64,000 nt of DNA from an uncultured Eubacteriales bacterium (GTDB lineage: Bacteria; Bacillota; Clostridia; Oscillospirales; Acutalibacteraceae), in the NCBI GenBank assembly GCA_934464585.1, contig CAKSJY010000007.1, positions 4,647 to 68,646 of the forward strand, read 5' to 3'. How positions within the stretch are numbered: position 1 is the stretch's first letter; every line of letters starts with the position of its first letter. Positions 41,201-51,449 of the stretch are shown piece by piece. Position numbers and translations under genes: made by a program. The notes beneath the pieces are model-generated. The model saw only the letters and a list, made by a program, of their open reading frames with translations. It made no database searches and was not told the origin of the DNA.

Positions 41201-42574
41201 ATGGAAGGTTTCAGTGTCGCATCTGGATATGATGGTATAAATGTACCGTATAGCCTGGAAGCAGAGCAGTCGGTATTAGGCGCTGTTTTGCTCGATTCAA
41301 CTTGCTTTGATCGTGTGGCCGAAATTTTGCCTATACCAGAGTGTTTTCATGTATCTAACCATCAGCTGATATATGCAGCTATGCTTGATATGTTTACTCT
41401 TGGTATGCCGATAGATTTTGTTACAGTTTTAGAAAGACTACAAAAAGATGAAAGTTTTGATGAAGCAACCGGCAAGACATACTTAATGCAATTGGTACAA
41501 ATTGTCCCGGCTATATCTAATGTTGAAGTTTATGCAGGTATTGTAAAAGAAAAATTTGATACACGCAATTTAATAACAGCAGCAAGAAGTATATTAGATG
41601 ATGCTATTCAGGCAACAGCAGGTGCAGATGAGCTGTTAGATTCAGCAGAACAAAGGATATTTGATATAAGGCAAGGGAAAAATATTCAAGGCCTTCAAAG
41701 AATAGACGAAATAGTTGTGCAAACATTCGATAGGCTTGATGTACTAAACTCTGATGAAGGACGTATGTACCAAGGTATTCCTACAGGAATTTCAATGCTT
41801 GACGAAACAATAACCGGTTTAAATCGCTCGGACTTAATTCTATTGGCAGCAAGACCTGGTATGGGAAAAACCAGTTTTGCTTTGAATATAGCAAGACATG
41901 TGGCAGTTAAGGAGTTTAGGAAAGTTGCATTTTTCTCTTTAGAAATGACAAAGGAACAGCTTGCCTCAAGATTAATTTCTACAGAAGCATTGGTAGAAGG
42001 TACTAAACTTAGGACAGGTAAGTTATCCGAGGACGAATGGATTCGTCTTATAGAAGCCGGAGACATTCTTTCGAAAAGTCAGATATATTTTGATGATACG
42101 GCAGGAATAACTGTTCCGGCAATGAAGGCGAAGTTAAGAAGGCTAAAAGATGTAGATTTAGTTATAATTGACTATCTTCAACTTATGTCCGGAGGTAAAA
42201 ATATAAATAACCGTGTTCAAGAAATTTCAGAAATCACGAGAAATTTGAAAATAATGGCTAAAGAATTAAATGTTCCGATAATAACACTATCTCAGCTTTC
42301 CCGTGCAAGTGAACAAAGAACAGATCATAGACCGTTACTTTCAGACTTAAGGGATTCAGGTTCAATAGAGCAGGATGCAGATATAGTTATGTTTTTATAT
42401 AGAAAAGATTATTACGCATCTGACGATGATGATTCTTCGGTCGATGATAATAAAAACAGTGGTGAATGTATAGTTGCTAAAAACCGTCATGGTGAATCGA
42501 GAACTGTATATCTACATTGGCAAGGAGAATTTATGCGGTTTACTGGTCAGGAGATGCTTAGAAATGATCAATAA
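41201..42574 (+). CDS. dnaB: Replicative DNA helicase DnaB
   Basis: This hexameric replication-fork helicase has an N-terminal DnaG-interacting domain (NVPYSLEAEQSVLGAVLLD by segments) and a RecA-like domain with Walker A RPGMGKTSFALN, DYLQLM and the DLRDSGSIEQDADIV segment. It has 457 residues with no intein. It overlaps tilS by 11 bases. Confidence 0.97.
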   Translation: MEGFSVASGYDGINVPYSLEAEQSVLGAVLLDSTCFDRVAEILPIPECFHVSNHQLIYAAMLDMFTLGMPIDFVTVLERLQKDESFDEATGKTYLMQLVQIVPAISNVEVYAGIVKEKFDTRNLITAARSILDDAIQATAGADELLDSAEQRIFDIRQGKNIQGLQRIDEIVVQTFDRLDVLNSDEGRMYQGIPTGISMLDETITGLNRSDLILLAARPGMGKTSFALNIARHVAVKEFRKVAFFSLEMTKEQLASRLISTEALVEGTKLRTGKLSEDEWIRLIEAGDILSKSQIYFDDTAGITVPAMKAKLRRLKDVDLVIIDYLQLMSGGKNINNRVQEISEITRNLKIMAKELNVPIITLSQLSRASEQRTDHRPLLSDLRDSGSIEQDADIVMFLYRKDYYASDDDDSSVDDNKNSGECIVAKNRHGESRTVYLHWQGEFMRFTGQEMLRNDQ

Positions 42575-43925
42575 GGTTGAAGAAACTATAAAAAAGTTTG
42601 GAATGCTTAAATATGGAGACAGTGTTTTAATAGGTCTTTCGGGTGGGGCTGATTCAGTTACACTTTTATCTGTCCTTTGTTCTATGCGTGAAAAACTTAA
42701 CTTAAAAATTTTTGCAGCTCATGTTAATCATGGATTGCGAGGTAAAGATTCTGATGCAGATGAAGCTTTTGCAAAGGCTTTTTGTGAAAAGCTCGGTGTA
42801 CCAATATATGTACTAGAGACAAATATAAAGGAAATTGCTAAGGAGTCCGGTCAGGGATTGGAAGAGTGTGGTAGAAATATAAGATATGGTTATTTCGAAA
42901 AAATTAGCAAAATGCTAAATTCAAAGGTGGCAACAGCTCATACTTTATCGGATAATCTTGAAACACTAATTCTTAATTTTACAAGAGGTTCAGGCCTTAA
43001 CGGAATGTGTGGAATAAAGCCGATAAGAAATAACATAATTAGGCCATTGATTTGTCTAACACGTTCGGAGATAGAAGCATATTGTATTAAGAATAATTTA
43101 AAGTTTGTTACAGACAATTCAAATTATGATAGGTGTTATTCCAGGAATAAGATTAGACTTGATGTTATTCCGGTCTTGAAGGAAATTAATCCCTCTGTAG
43201 AAAAATCGGCACTTAGAATGATAGAACAATTTTCGAGCCTTGACTCTTATGTGGATTCTAAAGCTAAAGCTGCTTTAGAGAAATGTAAACTTGAGGATGG
43301 AGGTTATAGTGCTACTGATTTGTTGAAGCTTGACAGAGTTATATTGGAACGCTGCATAAAATATATTGCGGGCGTGAACTTAGAGAATATTCATATAAAT
43401 TTAATTATTGAAAAAATTCAAAAAGGTTCGGGAGCAGTTACCTTGCCTTCTGGTAAACATATAAAAGTTATTTTGGGTAAGGTGAAAATCCTTCCAAAAG
43501 ATGCTAATTATGAAGAAATTTTATGGGAATATAAGATTGATAACACAAAAATCTTGACATATAATAAAAGAGAGTTCATAATTAAAGTTATTACTGTTGA
43601 TGAATACAACAACATTGTGCAAAAAAATAGAGAACTTAGCCTATATGCTTTTGACTATGATGCTGTTGATAAAGATACAGTAGTAAGAAATCGTAGACCT
43701 TCAGATAAATTTAAAATTCCCAAAAGGAATGTGACCAAAACGTTAAAAAAACTTTTTAACGAGGAAAGGATTCCCGTCGACAAAAGGAATAATCTACCGA
43801 TTATTGCGAATGAAGACAGGATTTTGTGGATTTTTGGTTTAGGAGCGTCTGAATTTGCTTGTATTAATAATAAAACAAAAAAAGTTTTAATAGTATTTCC
43901 AAAGGAGTGTAATTATGATAAATGA
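42564..43925 (+). CDS. tilS: tRNA(Ile)-lysidine synthase
   Basis: This enzyme converts C34 of tRNA-Ile(CAU) to lysidine. The PP-loop ATPase motif is GLSGGADSVTLL, followed by AAHVNHGLRGKDSDADEAF and HTLSDNLETLILNFTRGSG by segments. The C-terminal TilS domain includes RNRRPSDKFKIP and LIVFPKE-type strands. It has about 453 residues from the ATG at 42564, with GGAG upstream. It overlaps dnaB and hpt, so three genes are translationally chained. Confidence 0.95.
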   Translation: MINKVEETIKKFGMLKYGDSVLIGLSGGADSVTLLSVLCSMREKLNLKIFAAHVNHGLRGKDSDADEAFAKAFCEKLGVPIYVLETNIKEIAKESGQGLEECGRNIRYGYFEKISKMLNSKVATAHTLSDNLETLILNFTRGSGLNGMCGIKPIRNNIIRPLICLTRSEIEAYCIKNNLKFVTDNSNYDRCYSRNKIRLDVIPVLKEINPSVEKSALRMIEQFSSLDSYVDSKAKAALEKCKLEDGGYSATDLLKLDRVILERCIKYIAGVNLENIHINLIIEKIQKGSGAVTLPSGKHIKVILGKVKILPKDANYEEILWEYKIDNTKILTYNKREFIIKVITVDEYNNIVQKNRELSLYAFDYDAVDKDTVVRNRRPSDKFKIPKRNVTKTLKKLFNEERIPVDKRNNLPIIANEDRILWIFGLGASEFACINNKTKKVLIVFPKECNYDK

Positions 43926-44460
43926 TGTAGAAAAGGTTCTTTTAAGCTGTGATGATATAAAAGAAATTACAAAAAAATTAGGTAAACAAATAACAGAGGA
44001 CTATCAAGGAAAAAATTTGTTGATGATAAGTGTACTAAAAGGCTCAATACTATTTATGGCGGATCTAATGAGAGAGATAAAGGTGCATTGTAGAATAGAC
44101 TTTATGTCGATTTCTACATATGCTGGTGGACTAAAAAGCAGTGGCACAGCAAAGATACTTAAGGACTTAGATATCTCTGTAGAGGGATATGACGTTCTAG
44201 TGGTAGAAGACATTTTGGATAGTGGGGTAACTCTAAGTTATATATTAGATCTTTTAGGTTCAAGAAACCCAAATAGTATAAAAATTTGTACTTTGCTCGA
44301 CAAACCCGAAAGACGTAAAAGTGATATAAAGGCAGACTATGTTGGAGCAGTTGTACCTGATGAGTTTGTTATTGGATATGGATTGGATTACGATGAAAAA
44401 TATAGAAACTTACCATTTGTAGGCGTATTAAAAGAGAGTGTATACAGCGAGAGTTTGTAA
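43915..44460 (+). CDS. hpt: Hypoxanthine phosphoribosyltransferase
   Basis: This purine-salvage enzyme forms IMP and GMP from hypoxanthine and guanine. The PRPP loop reads VLVVEDILDSGVTLSY. SVLKGSILFMADLMR and DEFVIGYGLDY match the family. It has 181 residues. Its tilS-hpt-ftsH context is classic Firmicute. It could use bases released by the surface nucleotidases at 30-34.5 kb. Confidence 0.96.
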   Translation: MINDVEKVLLSCDDIKEITKKLGKQITEDYQGKNLLMISVLKGSILFMADLMREIKVHCRIDFMSISTYAGGLKSSGTAKILKDLDISVEGYDVLVVEDILDSGVTLSYILDLLGSRNPNSIKICTLLDKPERRKSDIKADYVGAVVPDEFVIGYGLDYDEKYRNLPFVGVLKESVYSESL

Positions 44461-44496
44461 ATTTAAACCAAGTTTTACCATAAAGGAGATAAGATT

Positions 44497-46362
44497 TTGA
44501 GCAATAAAAAAACCTTGAAAAATTTAATTTTTTATATAGGAATTCCTTTTATTATTATCTTAATAATAGCTGCTGTTTGGAACTCAGGTCCAAAAGATAA
44601 CCATAAATACTCTGATATTGTAGGGTATTTCAGGGATGAAAAGGTATCTTCATACTCTATGAATCTTGGTACTGGTGAAATGGAGATATATATAAAAGAC
44701 AATAACGATGTTATACGGTATACTACTCCAAGTGTTAGCTTAATGTATGAAGACATTAAGGATTATGTTGCAAAGTATAATCAAGATAATCCGGAAAATC
44801 CAATGACCTATGATCTTATAAAGGCTGCGGATACTTCATGGATAATGGACATAATGCCAACTCTTATCCTTTTGGTTTTAATGGGATTGTTCTGGTGGTT
44901 CTTAATGAGAAAAATGTCTGTTGGAATCGGTGATGGTGGAAAACAGATGAATTTTGGCAAAGCTAAAATTAAGAACATGAACGATGAAAAAAGAAAAACA
45001 ACTTTTGACAATGTTGCAGGAGCAGATGAAGAAAAAGAAGAACTTCGCGAGATTGTAGAGTTTTTGAAAGATCCTAAAAAATATAATGATTTGGGTGCTA
45101 GAATACCAAAAGGTGTTTTGCTTGTTGGACCTCCGGGTACAGGTAAAACGTTGCTTGCCCGTGCAGTAGCTGGGGAAGCGGGTGTACCTTTCTTTTCAAT
45201 CTCAGGTTCAGATTTCGTAGAAATGTTTGTTGGTGTAGGTGCTTCTAGAGTTAGAGACTTATTTGATCAGGCGAAGAAGAATTCTCCGTGTATTATATTT
45301 ATAGATGAAATAGATGCGGTTGGTCGTCATCGTGGTGCAGGGCTTGGCGGTGGCCATGATGAAAGAGAACAGACTCTTAATCAGTTGCTTGTTGAGATGG
45401 ACGGATTTGGTGCAAATGAAGGAGTTATCATGATTGCCGCAACAAACCGACCTGACATATTAGATCCTGCACTAATGAGACCGGGACGTTTTGACCGTCA
45501 GGTAATAGTAGGGTATCCGGATATTAAAGGTAGAGAAGAAATATTAAAAGTTCATTCTAAAGATAAACCTTTGGCACCTGATGTGGATTTAAAAACTATA
45601 GCAAAATCGACTGCAGGATTTACCGGTGCTGATTTAGAAAATCTAATAAACGAAGCGGCACTTCTTGCTGCAAGAAAACATTTAAAAGCAATAACTATGA
45701 GTGAGATTGAAGAAGCAACTATTAAGGTTGTTGTCGGTGCAGAAAAAAGGTCAAGAGTGATGACAGAAAAAGAAAAGCGCATTACAGCATATCACGAGAG
45801 TGGTCATGCGATAGCTACTTATTTCTGTGAAACTCAGGATCCTGTACACCAAATATCTATTATTCCAAGAGGTATGGCTGGTGGATATACAATGTCTTTA
45901 CCTTCTGAAGACCGTTCTTATCGCTCAAAGAAAGAAATGGAAGAAGACATAGTTGTACTTTTGGGTGGTCGTGTTGCAGAAGCTATTATCCTTGGTGATA
46001 TATCTACAGGTGCATCTAATGATATTGAAAAGGCGACAAAGCTTGCACATTCAATGGTTACTAAGTACGGTATGAGCGAGAAATTAGGACCGATTGCATA
46101 TGGTTCTGACAATAATGAAGTATTTATTGGTAAAGATATGGGTCACACTAAGAATTATTCTGAAGAAATAGCTTCTGAAATAGATAACGAGATGCGCAGT
46201 ATAGTTATGAATGCCTACAAAAGGACAGAAACTATATTAAAGGATCATATTGATAAACTAAATGAATTAGCTGAATATCTTATTATCAAGGAAAAAGTAA
46301 GTTCTGAAGAGTTTGTTGATATAATGAATAATAGACTTAAAAATGAACAACCCTCTAATTAA
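44497..46362 (+). CDS. ftsH: ATP-dependent zinc metalloprotease FtsH
   Basis: This is a membrane-anchored AAA+ protease. Two helices (about 8-27 and 112-133) flank a short external domain. The AAA module has GPPGTGKTLLARAVAGE, the pore loop FVEMFVG, Walker B FIDEIDAVGRHRG and the second-region RPGRFDRQ. The zinc site is HESGH. It has 621 residues. Translation starts at TTG with AAAGGAG upstream. Confidence 0.97.
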   Translation: MSNKKTLKNLIFYIGIPFIIILIIAAVWNSGPKDNHKYSDIVGYFRDEKVSSYSMNLGTGEMEIYIKDNNDVIRYTTPSVSLMYEDIKDYVAKYNQDNPENPMTYDLIKAADTSWIMDIMPTLILLVLMGLFWWFLMRKMSVGIGDGGKQMNFGKAKIKNMNDEKRKTTFDNVAGADEEKEELREIVEFLKDPKKYNDLGARIPKGVLLVGPPGTGKTLLARAVAGEAGVPFFSISGSDFVEMFVGVGASRVRDLFDQAKKNSPCIIFIDEIDAVGRHRGAGLGGGHDEREQTLNQLLVEMDGFGANEGVIMIAATNRPDILDPALMRPGRFDRQVIVGYPDIKGREEILKVHSKDKPLAPDVDLKTIAKSTAGFTGADLENLINEAALLAARKHLKAITMSEIEEATIKVVVGAEKRSRVMTEKEKRITAYHESGHAIATYFCETQDPVHQISIIPRGMAGGYTMSLPSEDRSYRSKKEMEEDIVVLLGGRVAEAIILGDISTGASNDIEKATKLAHSMVTKYGMSEKLGPIAYGSDNNEVFIGKDMGHTKNYSEEIASEIDNEMRSIVMNAYKRTETILKDHIDKLNELAEYLIIKEKVSSEEFVDIMNNRLKNEQPSN

Positions 46363-46399
46363 AAAATGGTAACAGAGGATTTGAAGGATTCTTAATAAT

Positions 46400-46432
46400 A
46401 AAAAGGGGGTGCTGCTTTGCACTTCCTTTTTT
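46400..46432 (+). terminator. Terminator of the gdpP-ftsH operon
   Basis: AAAAGGGGGTGC pairs with GCACTTCCTTTT (two G-U pairs) and runs into six T residues. Confidence 0.88.
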
Positions 46433-46458
46433 AAATATTTATATGGGAGTGGATATAA

Positions 46459-47148
46459 ATGAGAAAAAATGTAAGTATTATATTATTAGGTTTGGCTTTA
46501 ATGTGTTTTTCTGTTGGTATGATAGGTAACTTAGCAGGATGGTGGAATATAGTTAGTTTTGATGGATGGTGGACATTGTTTTTGATAATTCCAGGAATTT
46601 CAGAAATAATTAAATCAGGGTTCTCTTTTTGGAATGTAGGTATTACATGGTTAGGCGTTTGGTTATTAATTAATGCTCAACAGGAATCCTGGGGAATATC
46701 ATCTGAAATGTTTTTAGCTGGATCTTTATTTGTGTTTGGAGCTATGGTTATTATATTTGCAATAAAAAAGAGCAAAGGTACCAATGATAATAGTATAGGC
46801 ATGGAATCAATAAAAAATGGTGATAGTGTTGCTAATTATTCGGCTCTTTTTAGCGGTTCCAAAGTTGTAAATTCTTCTCAGGAATTGGCTAAAGTTAATG
46901 TTTCTGCAACATTTGGCGGAGTTCAGCTTGATTTGTCGGATGCAAAGTTTATAGATGGTGCGGTGATAAAGGCATATGCTGTGTTTGGAGGAATAGACAT
47001 TAAAATGCCGAAAGGATGCAGGGTTAAGACTAGCGGAATTCCTATTTTTGGAGGATTGAAAAATACATACTCGGATTCTATTGTAGAAGGTGGTCCGTTG
47101 GTATTAGTAGAGTACAGTGCGACTTTTGCAGGTATTGAATTAAAATAA
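46459..47148 (+). CDS. LiaF-like membrane protein
   Basis: This 229-residue protein has four N-terminal hydrophobic segments (about 5-25, 38-53, 56-73, 84-103) and a soluble C-terminal domain. The repeating FGG turns (SATFGGVQLDLSD, AVFGGIDIKMP, IFGGLKN, ATFAGIE) are typical of the LiaF/cell-wall-stress sensor family, which forms a short beta-helix. In Bacillus, LiaF restrains the LiaRS two-component system, but no kinase or regulator is adjacent here. GGGAG precedes the ATG. Its role may be envelope stress sensing; the partner is unknown. Confidence 0.8.
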   Translation: MRKNVSIILLGLALMCFSVGMIGNLAGWWNIVSFDGWWTLFLIIPGISEIIKSGFSFWNVGITWLGVWLLINAQQESWGISSEMFLAGSLFVFGAMVIIFAIKKSKGTNDNSIGMESIKNGDSVANYSALFSGSKVVNSSQELAKVNVSATFGGVQLDLSDAKFIDGAVIKAYAVFGGIDIKMPKGCRVKTSGIPIFGGLKNTYSDSIVEGGPLVLVEYSATFAGIELK

Positions 47149-47177
47149 AACCTATAAAAGGAATGTAAATTTATAAT

Positions 47178-49160
47178 ATGAAAACAAAAAGTAGTAATTA
47201 TGGGAATGAGAGTATATCATCCTTAAAGGGTGCAGATAGAGTTAGAAAACGCCCTGCGGTTATATTCGGGTCAGATGGAATAGAAGGATGTACTCATTCT
47301 ATATTTGAGATTTTATCGAATTCTATCGATGAAGCAAGAGAGGGTCACGGTAATTTAATTAAAATAACTTATTTTGAAGATCACTCTATTGAAATAGAAG
47401 ATTTTGGTCGTGGTATACCGGTAGATTATAATAACGTTGAGCAAAGGTATAACTGGGAATTAGTATTTTGTGAATTGTATGCCGGTGGAAAATATAATAA
47501 CAGTGAGGCTCAAAGCTATGAGTATTCTTTAGGCCTTAACGGACTTGGATTATGTTCAACGCAATACGCTTCGGAGTATATGGATGTACAGATAAAAAGA
47601 GATAAATCACTATTTTCTCTACATTTTGAACATGGCGAAAATATAGGTGGTTTAAAGAGAGAAAAGTATACTAAAAAGGATACTGGTACAAAAATACGTT
47701 GGAAACCGGATTTGCAGGTTTTTACAGATATAAATGTTCCGATAGAAACTTTTTTTGATATAATAAAACGTCAGGCTATTGTAAATAAAGGCCTTAAGTT
47801 TATTTTTAGATATCAGGTTAATGGTGAATTTATTGAGAAAGAATTTTTCTATGAAAACGGAATAATTGACCATGCAAAGGAAATTGCCGGAGAAGATAGT
47901 TTAACTCCTGTACAATTTTGGCAACTTGAAAAAAAAGTTCGCGATAGAGCGGATAAACCGGAGTACAAAACTAAAATTAGTGCAGCAGTTGCTTTTTCTA
48001 ATAAAAACAACGCAGCAGAATATTACCATAACTCAAGCTTTTTGGAACACGGTGGTGCTCCTGAAAAGGCAGTTAAAAATGCCTTTGTTTATCAAATAGA
48101 CTCATATTTAAAACAAAATGGAAAGTATAACAAAAATGAAAGCAAAATAAGTTTTTCAGATGTTGAGGATTGTCTTATTATAATTATCTCATCATTTTCT
48201 AATGTCACTTCCTATGAAAATCAGACTAAAAAGGCTATTACGAATAAGGGCATACAAGAGGCTATGACAGAAATGTTTAGGCATTGTTTGGAAGTGTATT
48301 TTATAGAAAATCCGATGGATGCCGATAAAATCTCAAATCAGGTTTTAATAAACAAAAGAAGTCGTGAAGATGCTGAAAAGACGAGGCTTAATATAAAAAA
48401 GAAGCTTACCAGTAATATGGATATTACAAGTAGGGTTGCTAAATTTGTCGATTGTCGTAGTAAAAATAAAGAGGAACGAGAATTGTTTATAGTGGAGGGT
48501 GATTCGGCTCTTGGTGCCTGTAAACAGGCAAGAGATCCTGATTTTCAAGCTATTATACCGATTCGTGGTAAAATATTAAATTGTCTTAAGGCGGACTTTA
48601 ACAAGATCTTTAAAAATGACATTATAACAGATTTAATTAAAGTACTAGGTTGTGGTGTACAGGTTAAGTCTAAATCTAATAAAGAATTAGCATCATTTGA
48701 TTTAAACCTTCTTCGTTGGAATAAGGTTATAATTTGTACCGATGCAGATGTTGACGGTTTCCAAATAAGAACTCTGATTTTGACTATGATATATAGATTA
48801 ACCCCTGCACTTATTGATGAAGGAAAAGTCTTTATAGCAGAATCACCACTATATGAAATAAATACTAAATCAAATACCTATTTTGCATATACGGAAAAGG
48901 AAAAAGAAGAATTTTTATCAGAAATAGGTGATGAAAAGTATACTATTCAGCGTTCTAAGGGTCTTGGTGAGAACGAACCTGAAATGATGAACTTAACTAC
49001 GATGAACCCGAAAACAAGAAGACTTGTGAAAGTTGTCCCAACAGATATAGAAAAGACAGCTGCTATGTTTGATGTGTTGCTTGGCGACAATTTAAGCGGT
49101 AGAAAGGCTTATATTATAGAAAACGGACACCTATATATAGATGTTGCGGATGTAAGCTAA
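47178..49160 (+). CDS. parE: Divergent type IIA topoisomerase B subunit (ParE-like)
   Basis: This ATPase and TOPRIM subunit of a DNA topoisomerase IV- or gyrase-like enzyme has 660 residues. The GHKL ATPase site keeps Glu44 and Asn48, but the usual Asp of the E-x-x-D-N motif is Ser47. Asp75 (EDFGRG) is present, and the glycine loop reads GLNGLG (119-124) instead of GLHGVG. The TOPRIM part is intact: EGDSALG (440-446), PIRGKILN, TDADVDG (521-527) and SKGLGE. It is followed by its A-subunit partner. The set of changes looks like a distinct clostridial lineage and does not look decayed. Confidence 0.87.
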   Translation: MKTKSSNYGNESISSLKGADRVRKRPAVIFGSDGIEGCTHSIFEILSNSIDEAREGHGNLIKITYFEDHSIEIEDFGRGIPVDYNNVEQRYNWELVFCELYAGGKYNNSEAQSYEYSLGLNGLGLCSTQYASEYMDVQIKRDKSLFSLHFEHGENIGGLKREKYTKKDTGTKIRWKPDLQVFTDINVPIETFFDIIKRQAIVNKGLKFIFRYQVNGEFIEKEFFYENGIIDHAKEIAGEDSLTPVQFWQLEKKVRDRADKPEYKTKISAAVAFSNKNNAAEYYHNSSFLEHGGAPEKAVKNAFVYQIDSYLKQNGKYNKNESKISFSDVEDCLIIIISSFSNVTSYENQTKKAITNKGIQEAMTEMFRHCLEVYFIENPMDADKISNQVLINKRSREDAEKTRLNIKKKLTSNMDITSRVAKFVDCRSKNKEERELFIVEGDSALGACKQARDPDFQAIIPIRGKILNCLKADFNKIFKNDIITDLIKVLGCGVQVKSKSNKELASFDLNLLRWNKVIICTDADVDGFQIRTLILTMIYRLTPALIDEGKVFIAESPLYEINTKSNTYFAYTEKEKEEFLSEIGDEKYTIQRSKGLGENEPEMMNLTTMNPKTRRLVKVVPTDIEKTAAMFDVLLGDNLSGRKAYIIENGHLYIDVADVS

Positions 49161-49192
49161 AAATTAAGTAATAAATTTGGATGTGATAGATA

Positions 49193-51433
49193 TTGGCACT
49201 AAGAAGAAAAAATACAGGTAAAAAAAATAATAGCCCCAAAGTTGTTGGGGTAATTAATGGTGCCGGCGAGGTTGTTGAACAGAAAATAGTTAGCACATTA
49301 AGAGAAAATTATATGCCTTATGCAATGAGTGTTATTATGTCCAGGGCAATACCTGAGATAGATGGTTTCAAACCGTCACATAGAAAATTGCTGTATACTA
49401 TGTATAAAATGGGACTCTTAAATTCAGTTAGAACAAAATCAGCTAATATAGTTGGTCAGACTATGAAGCTTAATCCACATGGTGACAGTGCAATCTACGA
49501 TACTATGGTAAGACTAAGTAGAGGATACGAGGCTTTGTTGCATCCATATATAGATTCAAAGGGAAATTTTGGTAAGTACTACTCAAGAGATATGGCCTGG
49601 GCAGCATCAAGATATACAGAGGCTAAGCTTGATTCTATATGTAATGAGCTTTTTAAGGATATTGACAAGGATACAGTCGATTTTGTAGATAATTACGATA
49701 ATACTTTAAAAGAACCTACTCTTTTACCTGCGACTTATCCGTCAATACTTGTAAATGCTAATACGGGTATAGCTGTAGGTATGGCAAGTTCAATATGTTC
49801 ATTTAATCTGAAAGAAGTTTGTGATACAACAATTGAACTTATAAAGAATCCTGAACATGATATAGCGTCAACGTTGATAGCTCCAGATTTTCCTGGTGGA
49901 GGAAGTATAATATATAATGATAAGGTGATTTCTGAAATATATAAGTCTGGAAGAGGTTCAATAAAAGTACGGGCAAGATATACCTACGATAAGTCGGCTA
50001 ATTGTATAGATATCTCTAATATTCCACCAACAACAACCTTGGAATCAATAATAGAAAAAATAATAGAGCTTGTAAAACAAGGTAAGATACGTGAAATTTC
50101 AGATATAAGAGATGAAACAGGCCTTGATGGTTTAAAAATTACGATAGATTTAAAAAGAAATTCTAACCCTGATAAACTGATGAAAAAGCTATTTAAGATG
50201 ACAACTCTTGAAGATAGTTTTTCATGTAATTTCAACGTTCTCATTGCAGGGATACCAAGGGTTCTTGGGGTTAGGGATTTACTGCAAGAGTGGATAGATT
50301 TTAGAACCCAGTGCGTAAAGAGAAGAACAAGTTTTGATTTAAAGAAAAAAGAAGATAAGCTTCATCTTTTAAAAGGGCTTGAAAAGATACTTTTAGATAT
50401 AGATAAGGCTATCGAAATTATTAGAAATACAGAGGAAGAAACAGAAGTATTGCCTAATCTTATGATAGGGTTTGGTATAGATGAAATCCAGGCTGAATAT
50501 GTCGCAGAGATTAAGTTAAGACACTTGAACCGTGAATATATACTAAAAAGAACAAATGAGATTGATAAGTTGAGTTCAGATATAGACGATTTAAAGGTAA
50601 TATTATCTGATGATACAAGAGTTAAAAAAATAATTATAGATGAGCTAAAAGAAGTTTCTCAAAAATATTCCAAGCCACGAAGATCTATGATTGTATATCC
50701 TGAGGATATTGTTGAAGAAGATGTAGAGGATGATATACCTGACTATCCGGTTCATATCTTTTTTACCAAAGACGGATATTTTAAAAAGATAACAGCACAA
50801 TCGTTGCGCATGAACAGTGAGCAAAAGCTCAAGGAAAATGATAGGGTTATTCAAACGATAGAGACAACTAATAATTCTGAATTGATATTTTTTACTGACA
50901 AGTTCAAGGCTTATAAGACTAAAGTTTCAGATTTTCCTGATACAAAAGCTAGTGTTTTGGGCGAGTATATTCCTGCAAAACTTTCTATGGACGATGGCGA
51001 AAATGCTATATATATGGTAAATACAAAAGATTATTCGGGAAATGTTATGTTTTTCTTTGAAAATGGTAAGGTAGCTAAGGTATCTCTTAAGTCTTATGAA
51101 ACAAAGACAAACAGGAAAAAACTTGTTAATGCATACTCAGATAAGTATCCTCTATGTGATATTTTATTTTCAAAAATAGATACAGAATATATCTTAACAT
51201 CTTCCCAGGGACGAAGGCTTTTAGTACATTCCGGCATGATACAATCAAAGAGTACAAAAAATACTCAGGGAGTTGCAGTTATGAATTTCAAAAAAGGGCA
51301 TAGACTAATAAAGGCGGAAGAGTTTGTGGATGGTAACTTAGTAAATCCAGACAGATACCGTACAGAAAATATTCCGGCTTTAGGGGCATTGCCAAAAAAG
51401 GATGAAGACATGGGAGTGCAATTGAAGCTGTAA
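49193..51433 (+). CDS. parC: Divergent type IIA topoisomerase A subunit (ParC-like)
   Basis: This DNA-cleavage subunit pairs with the preceding gene and has 746 residues. The winged-helix core has MSRAIPEIDGFKPSHRKLLY, and the catalytic Tyr141 lies in AASRYTEAKLDS. A coiled-coil region (about 380-470) precedes a C-terminal pinwheel-like domain. I see no clear GyrA box, so a decatenase (topo IV-type) role is more likely than negative supercoiling. The start is TTG (GGATGTGA upstream); no ATG lies nearby in frame. Confidence 0.87.
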   Translation: MALRRKNTGKKNNSPKVVGVINGAGEVVEQKIVSTLRENYMPYAMSVIMSRAIPEIDGFKPSHRKLLYTMYKMGLLNSVRTKSANIVGQTMKLNPHGDSAIYDTMVRLSRGYEALLHPYIDSKGNFGKYYSRDMAWAASRYTEAKLDSICNELFKDIDKDTVDFVDNYDNTLKEPTLLPATYPSILVNANTGIAVGMASSICSFNLKEVCDTTIELIKNPEHDIASTLIAPDFPGGGSIIYNDKVISEIYKSGRGSIKVRARYTYDKSANCIDISNIPPTTTLESIIEKIIELVKQGKIREISDIRDETGLDGLKITIDLKRNSNPDKLMKKLFKMTTLEDSFSCNFNVLIAGIPRVLGVRDLLQEWIDFRTQCVKRRTSFDLKKKEDKLHLLKGLEKILLDIDKAIEIIRNTEEETEVLPNLMIGFGIDEIQAEYVAEIKLRHLNREYILKRTNEIDKLSSDIDDLKVILSDDTRVKKIIIDELKEVSQKYSKPRRSMIVYPEDIVEEDVEDDIPDYPVHIFFTKDGYFKKITAQSLRMNSEQKLKENDRVIQTIETTNNSELIFFTDKFKAYKTKVSDFPDTKASVLGEYIPAKLSMDDGENAIYMVNTKDYSGNVMFFFENGKVAKVSLKSYETKTNRKKLVNAYSDKYPLCDILFSKIDTEYILTSSQGRRLLVHSGMIQSKSTKNTQGVAVMNFKKGHRLIKAEEFVDGNLVNPDRYRTENIPALGALPKKDEDMGVQLKL

Positions 51434-51449
51434 AGATAGGGGATATACA

